Assembly (NCBI GenBank): GCA_027422505.1
Contig: JAPQWV010000659.1
Span: forward strand, 240,736 to 304,735
Length of the DNA: 64,000 bases
Source: Craterostigma plantagineum
Taxonomy: Eukaryota > Streptophyta > Magnoliopsida > Lamiales > Linderniaceae
Reading direction: 5' to 3'
Shown in pieces: positions 49,391 to 61,135 of the stretch; position 1 is the first letter of the stretch, and each line of letters opens with the position of its first letter. The notes beneath the pieces are model-generated. The model was given only the letters and a program-made list of their open reading frames with translations, was not told where the DNA came from and made no database searches. A program made the position numbers and the translations under genes.

Positions 49391-50775
49391 CTTCTCTTAT
49401 CTGCCTTGGATTTTCTGGGAAATTTTTTGGAAGAAAAAGGCGTTAGTATGCTTGAGCAAATCTGCAGATACAGATCTGTCCTCGATGGATCTGAGGATTA
49501 ACGAGCAGAAATTGGAAGGAGAATCATTAGCAGTGGGAGAAAAAATGATCTCTCTTTTTTTTTTTTTACCTTATCAGAAAGAGAACCTTTATCAGTGGCG
49601 TTAGAAGGTTTCGCCGAATCCCTGCAAAAAAGAAGGCCCTTTATCAGCTAAACATGCAAAGATCCGAGTGAAGCAGAAAGGTTTGAGCTTTATCATCAAA
49701 ATCCCAAAAAGATTAAGGAGAATGGTAAGCAAACAGATGGATCTTTCTGAAAACGGATAAACAGAGAGAGGTGTAAAGATCACTCTTTTTCATACCTTGT
49801 TTCCTTTATTCTCAGAGATTTGCCGGAGAAAACTATGTAAAGGAATGTTTTGAGAGAGAGAGAGAGAGAGATGGAGTTGGGCACTTGGCTTAAAAAGAAA
49901 TGAGGTATTTATGTAAATAACATTCGCATCAATGATGCGACAAAACGATATGAGAAGAGAACGTGAACCAAACTAAACCAAGTGCATGTTGTGCTTGTGT
50001 CAATTAATATTTTTTCATTTCTGTCGCTATCTTACGTAATAATCCCATAGTCCATATTAGTCAAGCTCTCTACAAGTGTAATTAAGGAGCAGTGGAATGG
50101 TGATTCGAAAAAGGTGATTTATGATAATTATGTAAAAGGAAAAACATCACATGTAATCCTGGCTTAGCTTCGTGGATAAACATAACTTATTATTCGAAAC
50201 ATTTCAAATTTTTTTATGCCTCTCAAACTGCCACATGCAATCTTTATTGACTCGGTCAAATTTAATAGGAGAGGCAGAAATTAAGTCAACATCTGTTGGC
50301 AATAGATGACACCATAGATTAAATACATTTCGTGGAAAGTTACTCAGTCGTGTTGGACATGGTTTGTGTTTCTTGAATGATCCCATCAAAGATCTTTAAT
50401 TTACATTTTAAAAATAAAAAAAATATGCAACAGATGTTTGATATATGGTGGTTTCCCCTACAGACAATAAAGACAAGGACACACAGCTGTCGTTGACGAG
50501 GCATGGCTGTGTATGTACTGTAGCAAATCTGTTTGAAGTTTAGAGTCCCACGCAACATTTCACATTTCATGTCCAAAGCTTGAAAGGGAAATAGAAGCTC
50601 ATGTTGGGGAGGAAATATGTCCTAAAACCTCACTTTCGGGCTGCATTTTATGTTCAAGGTATTGCAAGGAAAACCCAAGATCTTTCAAACCCATCAAGAA
50701 TGTTTGATGTAATTAATCATTTGCAGTTGCATATAATGCAATAGCTGCTAGTAATTGAAAAGACAAAGCCTGAAC
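49391..50775. other. KCS leader/promoter and spacer
   Basis: Contains the probable 5' UTR of the KCS gene with at least one leader intron (49400-49800), a GA microsatellite at about 49853-49871, and AT-rich spacer. Short frames at 50200-50580 show no homology. Confidence 0.4.
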
Positions 50776-50965
50776 TCTTCTTTTCCAGCCATGTTTCGAG
50801 CTTAAAAGCAATAGTGTAGTCAGGAGAGAGCTTACCTCGAAAGTTGCAGCTTTTAACAGAGTCCAAGATAAGAACACTTTGAGAAGGAGGTGGAGTTGTG
50901 AAGTTGCTGAGATCTTCGAGCAAGAATCTTGATGGTGGTGGAAACTCTGTTATTACATCGTCCAT
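50776..50965 (-). pseudogene. Possible fragment of a proteasome assembly chaperone 1-like gene
   Basis: The frame starting at the ATG near 50965 reads MDDVITEFPPPSRFLLEDLS, then a short Pro/Thr-rich stretch running directly into SVLILDSVKSCNFRGKLSPD and IAFKLETWLEKK. From memory this resembles the N-terminus and a later segment of plant proteasome assembly chaperone 1-like proteins with the middle missing. That would make it an internally deleted fragment. The similarity could not be tested, and downstream sequence has no family match. A transcribed leader may start near 51530. Confidence 0.35.
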
Positions 50966-51469
50966 TTCTTGCACCCACAAATGGAGAACCCTGATTGAAT
51001 ACGCAAAAGAAGGGCATCAGAATTGGGAAACAACAAACTATTTGAGCACCACATCACAAAAGGAGTAATATCTGTGACCTCAGCCTCGGCGGAAACAATG
51101 AAGTCAAGACTAAGAAGTGCCATCGGCCATGTTAATGATGCAAGCAGAAGGTCATGAATATCAAGTTTCATAATCTAATTCGACAGCAAGTCATAAGAAA
51201 AGTTTAAGTTAGACGAGAAAAAATACAAAAGAAATCAGAGGATCAGCTCAGCTCTTCAATAGAATCAACTATTTCACGAGAAAAAACAAAATTGGGCGGC
51301 AAAAATCACACTTTTTTCTTTGCTTGGTCTCAAACGAATACATCACCCTTGACTTCTAAAGACTGATTCGACAGCTTTAATTCGACTTGCAATCGAGCCT
51401 TTAGCGAATACAGACAGATACGGAAATGCATAAACACAGATAAGTGGAAAGAAAAACAATTACAATCGC

Positions 51470-51530
51470 AGGCGGCGACGGCGGCGACGGCGACGACGGC
51501 GAAGCGGGAGCTGCGATCTTCTCACTTCGC
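51470..51530. repeat. GC-rich trinucleotide repeat (GGC/GAC)n
   Basis: GGCGGCGACGGCGGCGACGG and continuing triplets at about 51473-51500, GC-rich within an AT-rich spacer. On the minus strand it would code Ser/Pro repeats after an ATG at about 51538. Possibly a 5' leader of the minus-strand fragment. Confidence 0.5.
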
Positions 51531-51957
51531 AGCAACATTGGTTAGCTAAAAACACCACTTATCACTTCTCCTCAGACTCGGACACAAATTCATCGTATAT
51601 CCCTGCAATTTGCTGACGCAAATCAAATCCCCTTCTCTTTCATATATCTACGTGCAACATATAAACGGGCCAAATAAGCCCATTTGTTCTGTTATGGGAG
51701 CCCATGAACCCAATTTTTCGGGCCGGGCCATCAGGTTAGACCAATTGATAAGGCTGTTCTTTGATATTAGGAAGTAATAATTGAGCTTTAAATATTCGAT
51801 TTTAGACAACTATTAAATATTGTCTTTTTACGTGAAGTAAAAGCGACTTTATAGAAAAGACTTACTTTGGTCAACCATTTCCAAGAACGTCCATTGATTC
51901 GTAGATCTTGAAGAATGGTCCAATATTTGATTAAATATTTTATAATGAAAAGGGTCC

Positions 51958-52320
51958 TTATTACACATAAATAACAATTTGGGAAAAAAAAACTTTGTAA
52001 TTTACTACCCTGTCAGATTTTTTTTTATATATGTAGGTACCTAGTAGAATAAATTTTTTTGCAGGTACGCGATCCGCTGCAGGTACGCTATACAACACAT
52101 TTAAGTACCCTATATCAACGTATTGTTGTACGTCATACGTTGAGAAATATGCCGTATTAGCATATTTAGGTAAAAGGTACGCCATGCAAGCACATTTAAG
52201 TACCCTATATCACGTGTTATGGTACGACATACGCACACAGGAAGGTACGGCGTGACTGAAGAAACTGGTAACATCAAATCAAGTACCTATCTGTAAAAAT
52301 TCTGACATGGGTAACATAAC
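51958..52320. mobile_element. Truncated copy of the 61.5-kb MITE (inverted orientation)
   Basis: Reads as the reverse complement of part of 61500-61876. Shared phrases include GACTGAAGAAACTGGTAA, AAGTACCTATCTGTAAAAAT and several GTACC/GGTAC words. The left end TTACACATAAATA is present; the other end stops short of the inverted terminus. No coding capacity. Confidence 0.7.
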
Positions 52321-52710
52321 GTGTCTTGCTAGGAAAAAAATAGGACAAAACAATAATGGTAATGAAAAATGGAGATTTGATTTGAAATTCAAAGTACCAT
52401 CTTGAATTTCCTTTTTGTAAATGAAAGAAGTTGGATTACGTATATCATTCCAACTTTTTGCATACAACGGGCAATTATGATGATCGAATTCGAGTAATTG
52501 TCCATTTTTACATTCGTATTTATTGGATTAAATGTCAGTCAGAAACAGAGTAACAAGAAAAAAAACTAAGAAAGAAACTAATATCAGGCCATTTTCCAGC
52601 CAAATTATATCCCTTTGAATACTAAATATACCAAAATTGTATATTAACGAACCTATCCTATGGGATTTGAACACTCAACTCAAGCCCGCTCTCAACGCTC
52701 CTCGGCTCGC

Positions 52711-52718
52711 TATATAAA
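52711..52718 (+). promoter_or_regulatory. TATA box of cyclin A2 gene
   Basis: TATATAAA in the context GGCTCGCTATATAAAGCGG, about 400 bases upstream of the ATG at 53113, with a leader intron between. A good match to a plant TATA box. Confidence 0.5.
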
Positions 52719-53112
52719 GCGGACGCTGTGCTTCAGAAGATTGCATATGAACAACGAATCATCTGAGCATACACTGTGCTTTGCATCTTCCGTTGTTAGG
52801 TTTGAATGATCGATCGGTGCAATTCTATACTGTAGCTCTAGCAGTTGGAGCTTCACAGAGTGAGGGAACTTGTGCATTTATAGTGTTTGAGCTAATGTTC
52901 AGCTCGGGATAGTTATCGTGCTTGTTCTTCAGTTTTTTTATTTTTCCTTTTTCCTCGATGTTTTTAGCTGATCTACGAAGCGTAGAGGATTTGCTTTTTG
53001 AGATCTGCGTAATGTAGCTTCTTGGATGCGTTTGGATGACAGCTATCTGAACTTCATCTTGGAGTTAATAGCTTGTGTTTGTTTACAGGGACAAGGGACG
53101 AAGAATGCGGTG

Positions 53113-55764
53113 ATGAAGGACGAAAATAGACCGAAGCAGAACAATATGCGAATCACTCGAGCTAGCGTAAAAGCCTTTGGTGGATTGCATTCGCCACATC
53201 CCTTAGCAGATCAGGAAAACACGCGGGACTTGCCTGTAAAGCCAAAACGAACGGCGGCTGATAGCGAAGAACGAGCAATGGAATCAGGGCCTTGTCTTCA
53301 ACTAAAGAACAGGACTGTTCTTAAGGATGTTACCAATGTAGCATTTGAGCCATTGCACATCGACTGCAATAATGCCGCCAGGCGTCAGGTATAGATGAGG
53401 AAGAAAATGTATAATCTGCTCTTGACCAAGCTCATGATCGACCCTTCTAACCGTTGATATGGGCCATGCTTGCTGTTGTTTCAATAGAAGTCTTTTTCCT
53501 TGCTTGACTCAGTTTACTAGGCATAGTTGACGTCTCTTTCCTTGCCCGGGAACTAACTTGAAATGTTTCCTTACAGAAGATGGGAGGAACAAGCCAGCTT
53601 GTGTTGCAAAAAGATGTAAGCTGATTGGAGCTACAAGAGAGAGCATAATGAAAGAAGTAAACGTAGAAAAAGAAGCAGAAGTAACTAGTGCCTCAATGAA
53701 CTTGACGACCAAACAAGCTGAACCGATCAATGCAAACACGCTGAATGCCGCAACTCTTGCTCCTGCATACGTTTTCCAACCGCGTTCACTTAGTAAAGGT
53801 TGGCGTATATGGTTATATTTTTGAGAGGAAAAGTCAGTGTTTCATATGCAGTTCAATTGCATCGTGCATTTTGCTCTGCTGTACCATAAATTGGTGATAT
53901 AATTGATGAATTGTTGTTTTTCATTTGGTCTCCGAGCTGCTAAATCTAATGCTTTTCAGCTAATACCGCAGACAGAAGGATTCTACGGCAACCAGAAAGC
54001 TTGAAAGATCATGGCATTATGGATGTCGACTCAAACAAGGATCCATTGATGTGCAGCCCCTATGCCGCTGACATCTATTTTAATTTTCATACAGCAGAGG
54101 TTTTCTACTAGATATTTATCCATGACTTGACTATTCTTTCCGACATCATATTGTCTTGTTAACCAAGTCCATTCAAAACCATGCATGCATATGCTGTCCA
54201 TGATGAGAGCATAAAACTTCATCTGTGATTTATTTCTTTGTAGAAATAAAAAAAAAAAAAAAATCTCTTGTTTCTCAGGACATCTGCACAAACTTTCGCT
54301 GTGTCTCAGAATAACCCGTTTTTCTGTCAGGTATGCTGGAGGCCTAAATCAGATTACATGGATAAGCTGCAGCAAGACATCACTCAGAGCATGCGAGGGA
54401 TTCTAATCGATTGGCTCGTGGAGGTTAGTTCACTCATATGGCGGAATCATTGTGTGTTTCCAGCTATATATGTTGCTGTACCTTTTCTTATGACAATTAT
54501 ATCTTGTAGAGCTTTGTTGCTATGCAAATTCTAGATTTAGACTTCTGCATGGTTTCACTGATGCAAGATGCCATTTTTTCACAGGTTTGTGAGGAATATA
54601 AGTTGGTTCCCGACACACTCTACCTCACTGTACACCTTATCGATAGATTCCTGTCCGAGAATCAGGTCGAGAAGCAAAAGCTGCAACTCCTCGGAGTTTC
54701 CTGCATGCTGATAGCCTCGTAAGTCATTGCAGCAAAATAACAGTCTTTTCAAGCCCGTTCAAGACGCACAAAGCTGCTTCTGCTTGCATTTTGTGCAACT
54801 TCCCTTCTATCCCTATTGAGTTGCTGGTCAATTAACACTGTTATCATGATCTTTCTGGTTTATTATTTGAAGGAAGTACGAAGAGATGTTTGTGCCTTGC
54901 GTTGAAGATTTCTGTTATATTACAGATTGTACCTACACAAGAGAAGAGGTATGGACGGCCGAATCACCCGAGCATTCCCATTGCCTTTATACTATTCGCT
55001 TTTTTCCCCCTTATTTCTTCTGGAAAGAGAAGCTGACTTCTTTCTACAACGTAAAAGGTACTGGAAATGGAAAGTCGAGTTCTGAATTCTGTGGGCTATC
55101 GACTGTCTTTTCCCACTACAAAGAAGTTTCTCAGGAGGTTCATTCGAGCAGCACAAGTTTCTCACGCGGTAAATAAAATAGAAATAGTTGGCTCTTTTTC
55201 ATTTTATCTTCTGGTAAAATAGAAAATATAAGAGCTTCTTCGATTTAAACAGGTTCCTTCGGTTGAGTTCGAATTCTTGGCGAACTATCTAGCAGAACTA
55301 ACTCTAGTCGACTACAGTTTCCTCGAGTTTCTTCCATCTCTAATCGCTGCATCTGCTGTATTCTTAGCCAGATGGACAATGGACCAACTACAACATCCAT
55401 GGGTTGGTTGTTTTCTCTCATGCACTACCATATTTCTTCTCTCCAATTTCTCTGAGTAAAATTCGCAAACTTTTGCCAGAATCAGACGCTGGAGTACTAC
55501 ACAAGGTACAAACCCTCAGACTTGCGAGCAACTGTTCTCAAGTTAAGCGACCTGCAACTAAACACAAACGGCTGCACACTACGTACCATACGCGAGAAAT
55601 ACAAGCAACCTAAGGTAAAACGGTCAAAACCATCTTTGCAAGTTTCCACAATCATGTATTGTGCGATGGTTCTTGAAACTTTTTGTTTGTTTCTTTAATT
55701 GCAGTTCAAGAGCGTAGCAGCACTCAGTTCTGTGACCTCTGTAGAATCAATTTTTGAAGCGTAA
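53113..55764 (+). CDS. CYCA2: Cyclin A2-type mitotic cyclin
   Basis: Coding exons: 53113-53383, 53577-53798, 53960-54099, 54331-54423, 54585-54718, 54873-54948, 55058-55168, 55253-55402, 55480-55614 and 55705-55764 (463 aa). The N-terminus MKDENRPKQNNMRITRASVK is typical of CYCA2. Cyclin box 1: SMRGILIDWLVEV, LVPDTLYLTVHLIDRFLSEN, LQLLGVSCMLIASKYEEMFV and CYITDCTYTREEV. Box 2: FLRRFIRAAQVS, FLANYLAELTLVDYSFLEFL, SLIAASAVFLARWT and LEYYTRYKPSDL. It binds and activates CDKs in S/G2. The first junction is unusual: the best-looking donor (CAG|GTATAG, 53389) puts exon 2 out of frame, while a phase-correct GT lies five bases earlier (C|GTCAGG, 53384), used here. VCWRPKSD replaces the usual basic LKRRPR-type linker before box 1. 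Confidence 0.88.
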
Positions 55765-56208
55765 TTCAAACTCTTAGGCCGACAGCACAGCAACTGAACA
55801 ATCGACCCAATTCAGCTTCGGAGCGGAGATCAACTGAACATAGGTAACCCCGACTGACAACTACTCGTTGGAATATCTCATTATTCATTCGACTCTTCCG
55901 TAGAATCAGTTCCAAAGTTAATCTGTCATCTGTGGCTGTCTTGTTTTAGAAAGATGTAATTGAAAAAGGGTCAATGGTTCAATATGTGTAAGAACACAAG
56001 AAGCTGTTTCTGTAATGATAAGTTAATGTCAATATAAGCTAATTTCTTGGTTACATGGGACACAAGCAAAGCTCATTAGAAGAATCTAATATTCATATAA
56101 AAAAACAACACCAGCGCAAGTTCGTCATCACAATCAAGGTCTAAAACACGGCCAAAATAGACAAAAAAAAAAGGATGCTAAGTAAAATACAACACACAGA
56201 AGCAGCGT
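55765..56208. other. Convergent 3' region of cyclin A2 and PP2A B' genes
   Basis: 3' UTRs of the plus-strand cyclin and minus-strand B' gene. No other feature seen. Confidence 0.4.
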
Positions 56209-57816
56209 TTAAGCTGCCGTATAATTTACCAAAACGGCCGTGTTCCCAACTATTGGCTGTAGCCTAGCGGCATTTTCCAGACGTTCCCACATTTCTTTCC
56301 TCTTCTGAATTTCAAACGCCTTTTGTTCTTCCTCTTCTTCGTACTTATCAACGCAAGACGAGAAAAGGGCTCCATCCATGTCGGCGTGAATCTTCCTTAC
56401 GTTTAACGTAAGGTTTAGGACAGCTTGGTTCCAATGGCTTTGCACGTTGGCTTCAAACGCTGGTAATACTATGGGAAGGATTTCTTGACGGTTTTGAACG
56501 ATTAGATTGATGATTTGATCGTTGTTCCAAAGGAAGAGAGCTCTTTCAGCTACCTATATATGATACGATGGAAGAGAAGAATAAGATCGTGCGAAAAAGC
56601 TCCTATTTTTATGACAAAGTATAAAATCGAAATAATGGTTGGCCCGTTGATCATGTATATCAATGAAAAAATGCTACTGTAAGAGCGACGAAAAGCACCT
56701 GAAAATGAGAGCTATTAATGCAGCGGCTTATGCGCGAAAATAACGGTACCATAACCTCTTTGAACTCAGCCAAGTTAATGACGTCAAGAATTTCCTCTAA
56801 TTCGCCCAAAAACATGACTTCTTTCTGGCAATTCGTGATTGGCCAATACTTCAAAAGCCCTGAAATTACACTGCTCGCCAACCTCAGATCCTTCTCAATG
56901 AACTGACTCACGCAATAAGACAACTGCTGAAAATAAGAGCCCAAGACTTTGGCTTGTGAAGTGGAACGATTATCCTCGAAAGGAAGATTTTGTGCTCCTC
57001 TTTTAGAGCAGAGCAAAGCCCGTGATTATGCTCCCAAAGATCTCCAACAGCTCGGCGATCCCATTATGCCTCTCCGTCTCAAACATGAATCTGTAGAAAA
57101 CGTTGCTTACACTTTTCCTTATGAACGGTCGGTGAACCATGAACCTTCCATATATCCTATGCAGAATGGCCTTCACGCAATCCCTTTCTCTGGGATCTTC
57201 AGAGTCAAACAGGTCGACGATTTTCACGATAAAGGCATGGTTCAGATATTTCTTAGCCGATTTTGCTTCCAAGGAAGGTGAAGTAATAAACTTCAGCAGA
57301 AAATCGTAGACTAGCTGCAAGTGTGGCCAAGAAGGATCGAACATGGGCTCATCCTCGCTTTCATTTTCGCCCGAACCAGTAATTCCTGAACGATTATTTG
57401 GTGCAAAGACACGAAACAAGTTGATGGAACACATTTTGCAAGAAGCCAAGATAGCTGGCTCGGTGAACTTTGGAGGGTTCTGTGATAAGAAATCGATAAG
57501 CTCATAAAGCGTAGCTCTTTTGAGCTCCTTTTCTTGGACATTCTTGGAAGGGTCTGAGAAATCGAAGACCACACTGCATAGGCTCAGCTTACTGATGAAA
57601 AGATTCATCTTTTCTGCACTTGGGACATCTTTGAAAGCTAGCAGAGGCTCAATTCCAGCAATCACGCTAGCTGGGAAAACTGCAGCTGAAGCTCTTTTAA
57701 CCACTTGCCCAGAACTAGAAGGTGATGAGCTAAACGCTAAATTAGGGTTCCTCGCAGCATCTTGATTTGATTTCTGGGATTTGCGAGGGGAGTTTGCCGA
57801 TAATCTGCTTCCACAT
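56209..57816 (-). CDS. PP2A B' (B56) regulatory subunit, with three apparent frameshifts
   Basis: Two exons: 56699-57816 and 56209-56553. It starts [10 protein letters not shown] at 57816, as in plant B' subunits. B56 core sequence covers the whole length: [100 protein letters not shown] and [20 protein letters not shown]. It would direct PP2A to its substrates. Exon 1 does not stay in one frame: there is one extra base in the GGGG run at 57787-57790, one missing near 57005-57010 and one missing near 56940-56949. With these three single-base changes the two exons fit in phase. Uniform conservation and two of three breaks in homopolymers suggest sequence error; a pseudogene is the alternative. 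Confidence 0.82.
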
Positions 57817-59572
57817 TTCGGCTTCGCTCAAATTCAGAAAAAAGGGCCAGAAAAAAGCGGGCAACTTTCTGCTTTCTTGGGTAGATTTAACACGCTTTTG
57901 AAGCGAAGAAGATGATGATGGGAAACCTAGCCCAGATAAAATTAAAATGCATGGAGGTTCAATTTGAATTTGGGGATCTGGGAAAAGGCAAGTGCTTGAC
58001 TGAAATGGCTCATAAATTATCGTGCGTAAGTTACAAAATCTGAGATCTTTCAACAATTGAAGTAAAAGAAAAGAAGAGAGCTTAAACAGGTGACAGAAAA
58101 TGTAAATGAGAAGAAAACTTGGAAAAAAAGATATCAACTGTGTGAATCCATATGAACATTGATTGTACAATGATAGTTAAGAGCTACAAAGGACTTTGCA
58201 ATGAGTGTCAGAGAGGAGAACCTAGGATTCTCTAAATAGGGATATTAAAAAAAAGAAAACAAAACTTGAAGACACACACATGCAGATTTACAGAGAAAGG
58301 TTGGATCTTCAGTTACAAGATACACATGCATGCTTGTCATATATGTCAAGAATTAAGATCATGCATATGAACTTGTCATTTGATGGGTTGGAGAGTTGGC
58401 TTCAAATATACAAATGAATTCAACATAAAGAATTGCTTCTTTTTTCCCTTGAACAAATGTAGAAAATTATTGTTACTTTTCACATCATGTCGCTGCAGAA
58501 TCCATCATCCATGACATATATATGGGGTTTTTTCTTAAGTTTTATCTTATGGGCCTTTCATTCTTACAACGAATAGTATCAAATGGGCCATTTATTCAAA
58601 CATATGTCAACTAGAGTGTGATCTATGTGGACCTCATTTACATTTCATGTGGACCTAATTCGCTATCCGTAAATAGTTTATTCACAAAAAAATCATCTCT
58701 TTTTTTGAGGAAAACAAAAAAAATAATATAACACATTTCGGCAATTATTATTTAAATATAGCATTCATAATGACGTGTACAAGGTCGAAATTATAATTAA
58801 AAATGCTTCATTATTAGAATATTCCAATGTGAGTAGATGAAGCCAAGCATAATAAACACATATACCTCTTCTTTGTGTGACACGGCAATTACTTATCTTA
58901 TAAAATAAAACTGCAAAAAAGTAAATGGTTACGGTGTCTATGATATTTAAAAATAAATAAACAAAAAATTTGAGGAAGTAGAATTCCATTCGGATTTGTT
59001 TGATCAAAAAGGTTCTCAGAGCTTTCATCAGTGGAAAGGAAACCACAAACAATTGAAAAGGGGGAAATCTGGGAAAAGCTCGCCGGAACTCGTAATTTGC
59101 TAACCCTAGCTATACTGTTGTTGTCTAGTGGCATGGCATAATCGTTTGGGCTTTAGGTTTGTGATTACTTTGCATTGTCGGTTTTCCATTTGTTGAGTTA
59201 TCTTTCCTCTCGGTGACGTGATACTTCTTTATCTTCCTTCAAATCGTGACGATGGTCAACTGTCTAATGAAGTTATTGATCTACGCTTCCCTTCATACCT
59301 GTAGTTTTTTTTTTTTCAATCTTCAGCTTGAGGCAGATTAGTTGCTATGATTTATTGGGATGTTGTTGATATACTTTTCAAAAAATAGATTTCCTAGAGT
59401 GAGTTCTGAACAATATTTCACTGACAGTTTGCATTTGGGATCAAGGAGTTACTGAAGGATTAGCAAAGAAAATTGGCCCATGGTTTCGGAACTTGGTATT
59501 CGGTTTGTGGATTTGGATGGCTTTTCCTGTTCTTGGACTACATCGTAAGAGCCAAGATATAATCCTCTGCTA
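57817..59572. other. Divergent spacer between PP2A B' and RING genes
   Basis: Holds the 5' leader and promoter of the minus-strand B' gene (to about 58200), then AT-rich spacer, then the leader of the plus-strand RING gene (about 59050-59572), which probably includes an intron. No ORF with homology. Confidence 0.4.
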
Positions 59573-61135
59573 ATGGAGCGCCCAGAGACCCGTAATGACA
59601 ATGAACACGTTATTGACATCACAAATAACAGCGATGCATCGTCATCGTCTAATTCATCGCACGAAAGAAGGTCCAGCATTTTGGACCAGCAACGTGGCCA
59701 AGATCCCCAACCTAATAGTTCTAGGGGTCCTAATTACCAACCTCCAGTCTTCTCAGGTGGTGGATCTTCCAACACAAGGAGTTCGTCCTTAATCCGAGGG
59801 CAAACAGTCGAAACCGTCAGAGAAGCCCAATTAATTCTGTTTTGTGGATATCTGTGGAGCTACTGTTGACAGTCGGTCAAATTATTGCAGCTATTATCGT
59901 GCTATCCTTGTCTAAGCACGAAAAGCCAAGAGCTCCTTTGAGAGCGTGGATTGTGGGCTATGCGTCTGGTTGTGTATCGATCCTTCCACTTCTATATTGG
60001 CGCTTTAGATATCGAAACCTGGGAACTGAACAGGACCCATCTCAGCACCGTCAGGATTCATTGTTTGGCAACAATTCTTCTGGCCATTTGACTCGGAGAA
60101 CCGTGGAAGAGGAAGATGGTAGGAATTCTAGTGCAACAACCAGAGGGAGTCAAAGCAATAGACCTCACCCTAGGTATTCATGAATTTCAAGTCTGCCTTG
60201 TAAATATTGGGATGGGAACATGTGTAGTCTGTTTGATTGAGAAAAGTACTTGCTTGGTCTTTAGGGTATGCTTCTGTATTGTAGAATGCTAAGAACTTCG
60301 GCTTTTGCTGCAGGCTGAAAGCCTTTGCCGAATATTTGAAGATGGCTCTAGATTGCTTCTTTGCTGTTTGGTTTGTGGTTGGAATGTGTGGATTTTCGGA
60401 GGCCATTCACCGGCAGATGGAGCGCCTCAGTTGTACAGGTAGCTTTTTTAGAACTTATTCCTCAGTAAAGTTAACTTTTTCTTTCCTCCAGATTTTGTGT
60501 GCTGATGCATTTACTATCTACTTAAAACAGGTTATGCATCGTATTCCTCACTTTTAGTTGCATTGGATACGCAATGCCTTTCATTTTGTGCGCGACAATC
60601 TGCTGCTGCCTACCATGTATCATCTCTGTCTTGGGCTTCAGGGAAGATCTGTCTCACAACAGAGGAGCCACGCAAGATTCGATCAATTCTCTGCCCACTT
60701 ATAAATTTAAGACGAAGAAAAACAAAACCAAGAGCGACAAGGAGAGTGGCTCGAGCTCTGGCGAAGGCGGGGTAATAGCTTCTGGGACTGAGAAAGAACG
60801 AGCAATATCGGGAGAGGATGCAGTAAGCACACGGTTTACCTGTCCTTTTTGACGTCGAAATAATCATTAACAACCTATTAGTTCAATTCCAATACGCTCG
60901 ACTAGAGTAACGTTGCGGTGCATCATCGCAGGTCTGTTGTATCTGCCTGGCGAAATACGTGAACAACGACGAACTCAAGGAGCTTCCATGCTGTCATTTC
61001 TTCCACAAGGATTGCGTGGATAAATGGCTGAGAATTAACGCCACTTGTCCGCTGTGCAAAGCAGAGGTCGGCGAAACGCTCTTCGGTTCGTTAACGGAGA
61101 CAACTGCAAATCTCCGAAATGGCACTATGTTATGA
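59573..61135 (+). CDS. Membrane RING-H2 E3 ubiquitin ligase (At1g12760/At1g63170-like), two apparent frameshifts
   Basis: Four exons: 59573-60173, 60314-60438, 60531-60822 and 60932-61135. The N-terminus MERPETRNDNEHVIDITNNS is Ser-rich. Membrane segments: LWISVELLLTVGQIIAAIIV, WIVGYASGCVSILPLLYWRF, MALDCFFAVWFVVG and IGYAMPFILCATICCCLPCI. The RING-H2 finger is in the last exon: CCICLAKYVNNDELKELPCC, HFFHKDCVDKW and CPLC, with all eight ligands visible. One base appears missing in exon 1 between about 59790 and 59812, and one in the A run at about 60383 of exon 2. Restoring one base at each makes all four exons fit in phase. It probably ubiquitinates substrates at an internal membrane; targets unknown. 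Either the sequence has small errors or the gene is recently broken. Confidence 0.83.

Larger units (their letters stand above)
51540..53112. other. Spacer and cyclin A2 leader
   Basis: Contains a truncated MITE at about 51958-52320 and the cyclin promoter and leader (from about 52700), with an untranslated first exon and an intron ending at about 53089. No other gene seen. Confidence 0.45.

Noticed and set aside
49853..49871. GA repeat before the KCS gene as a specific regulatory element
   Set aside because: GA tracts are common in plant leaders and here it cannot be told from a plain microsatellite.
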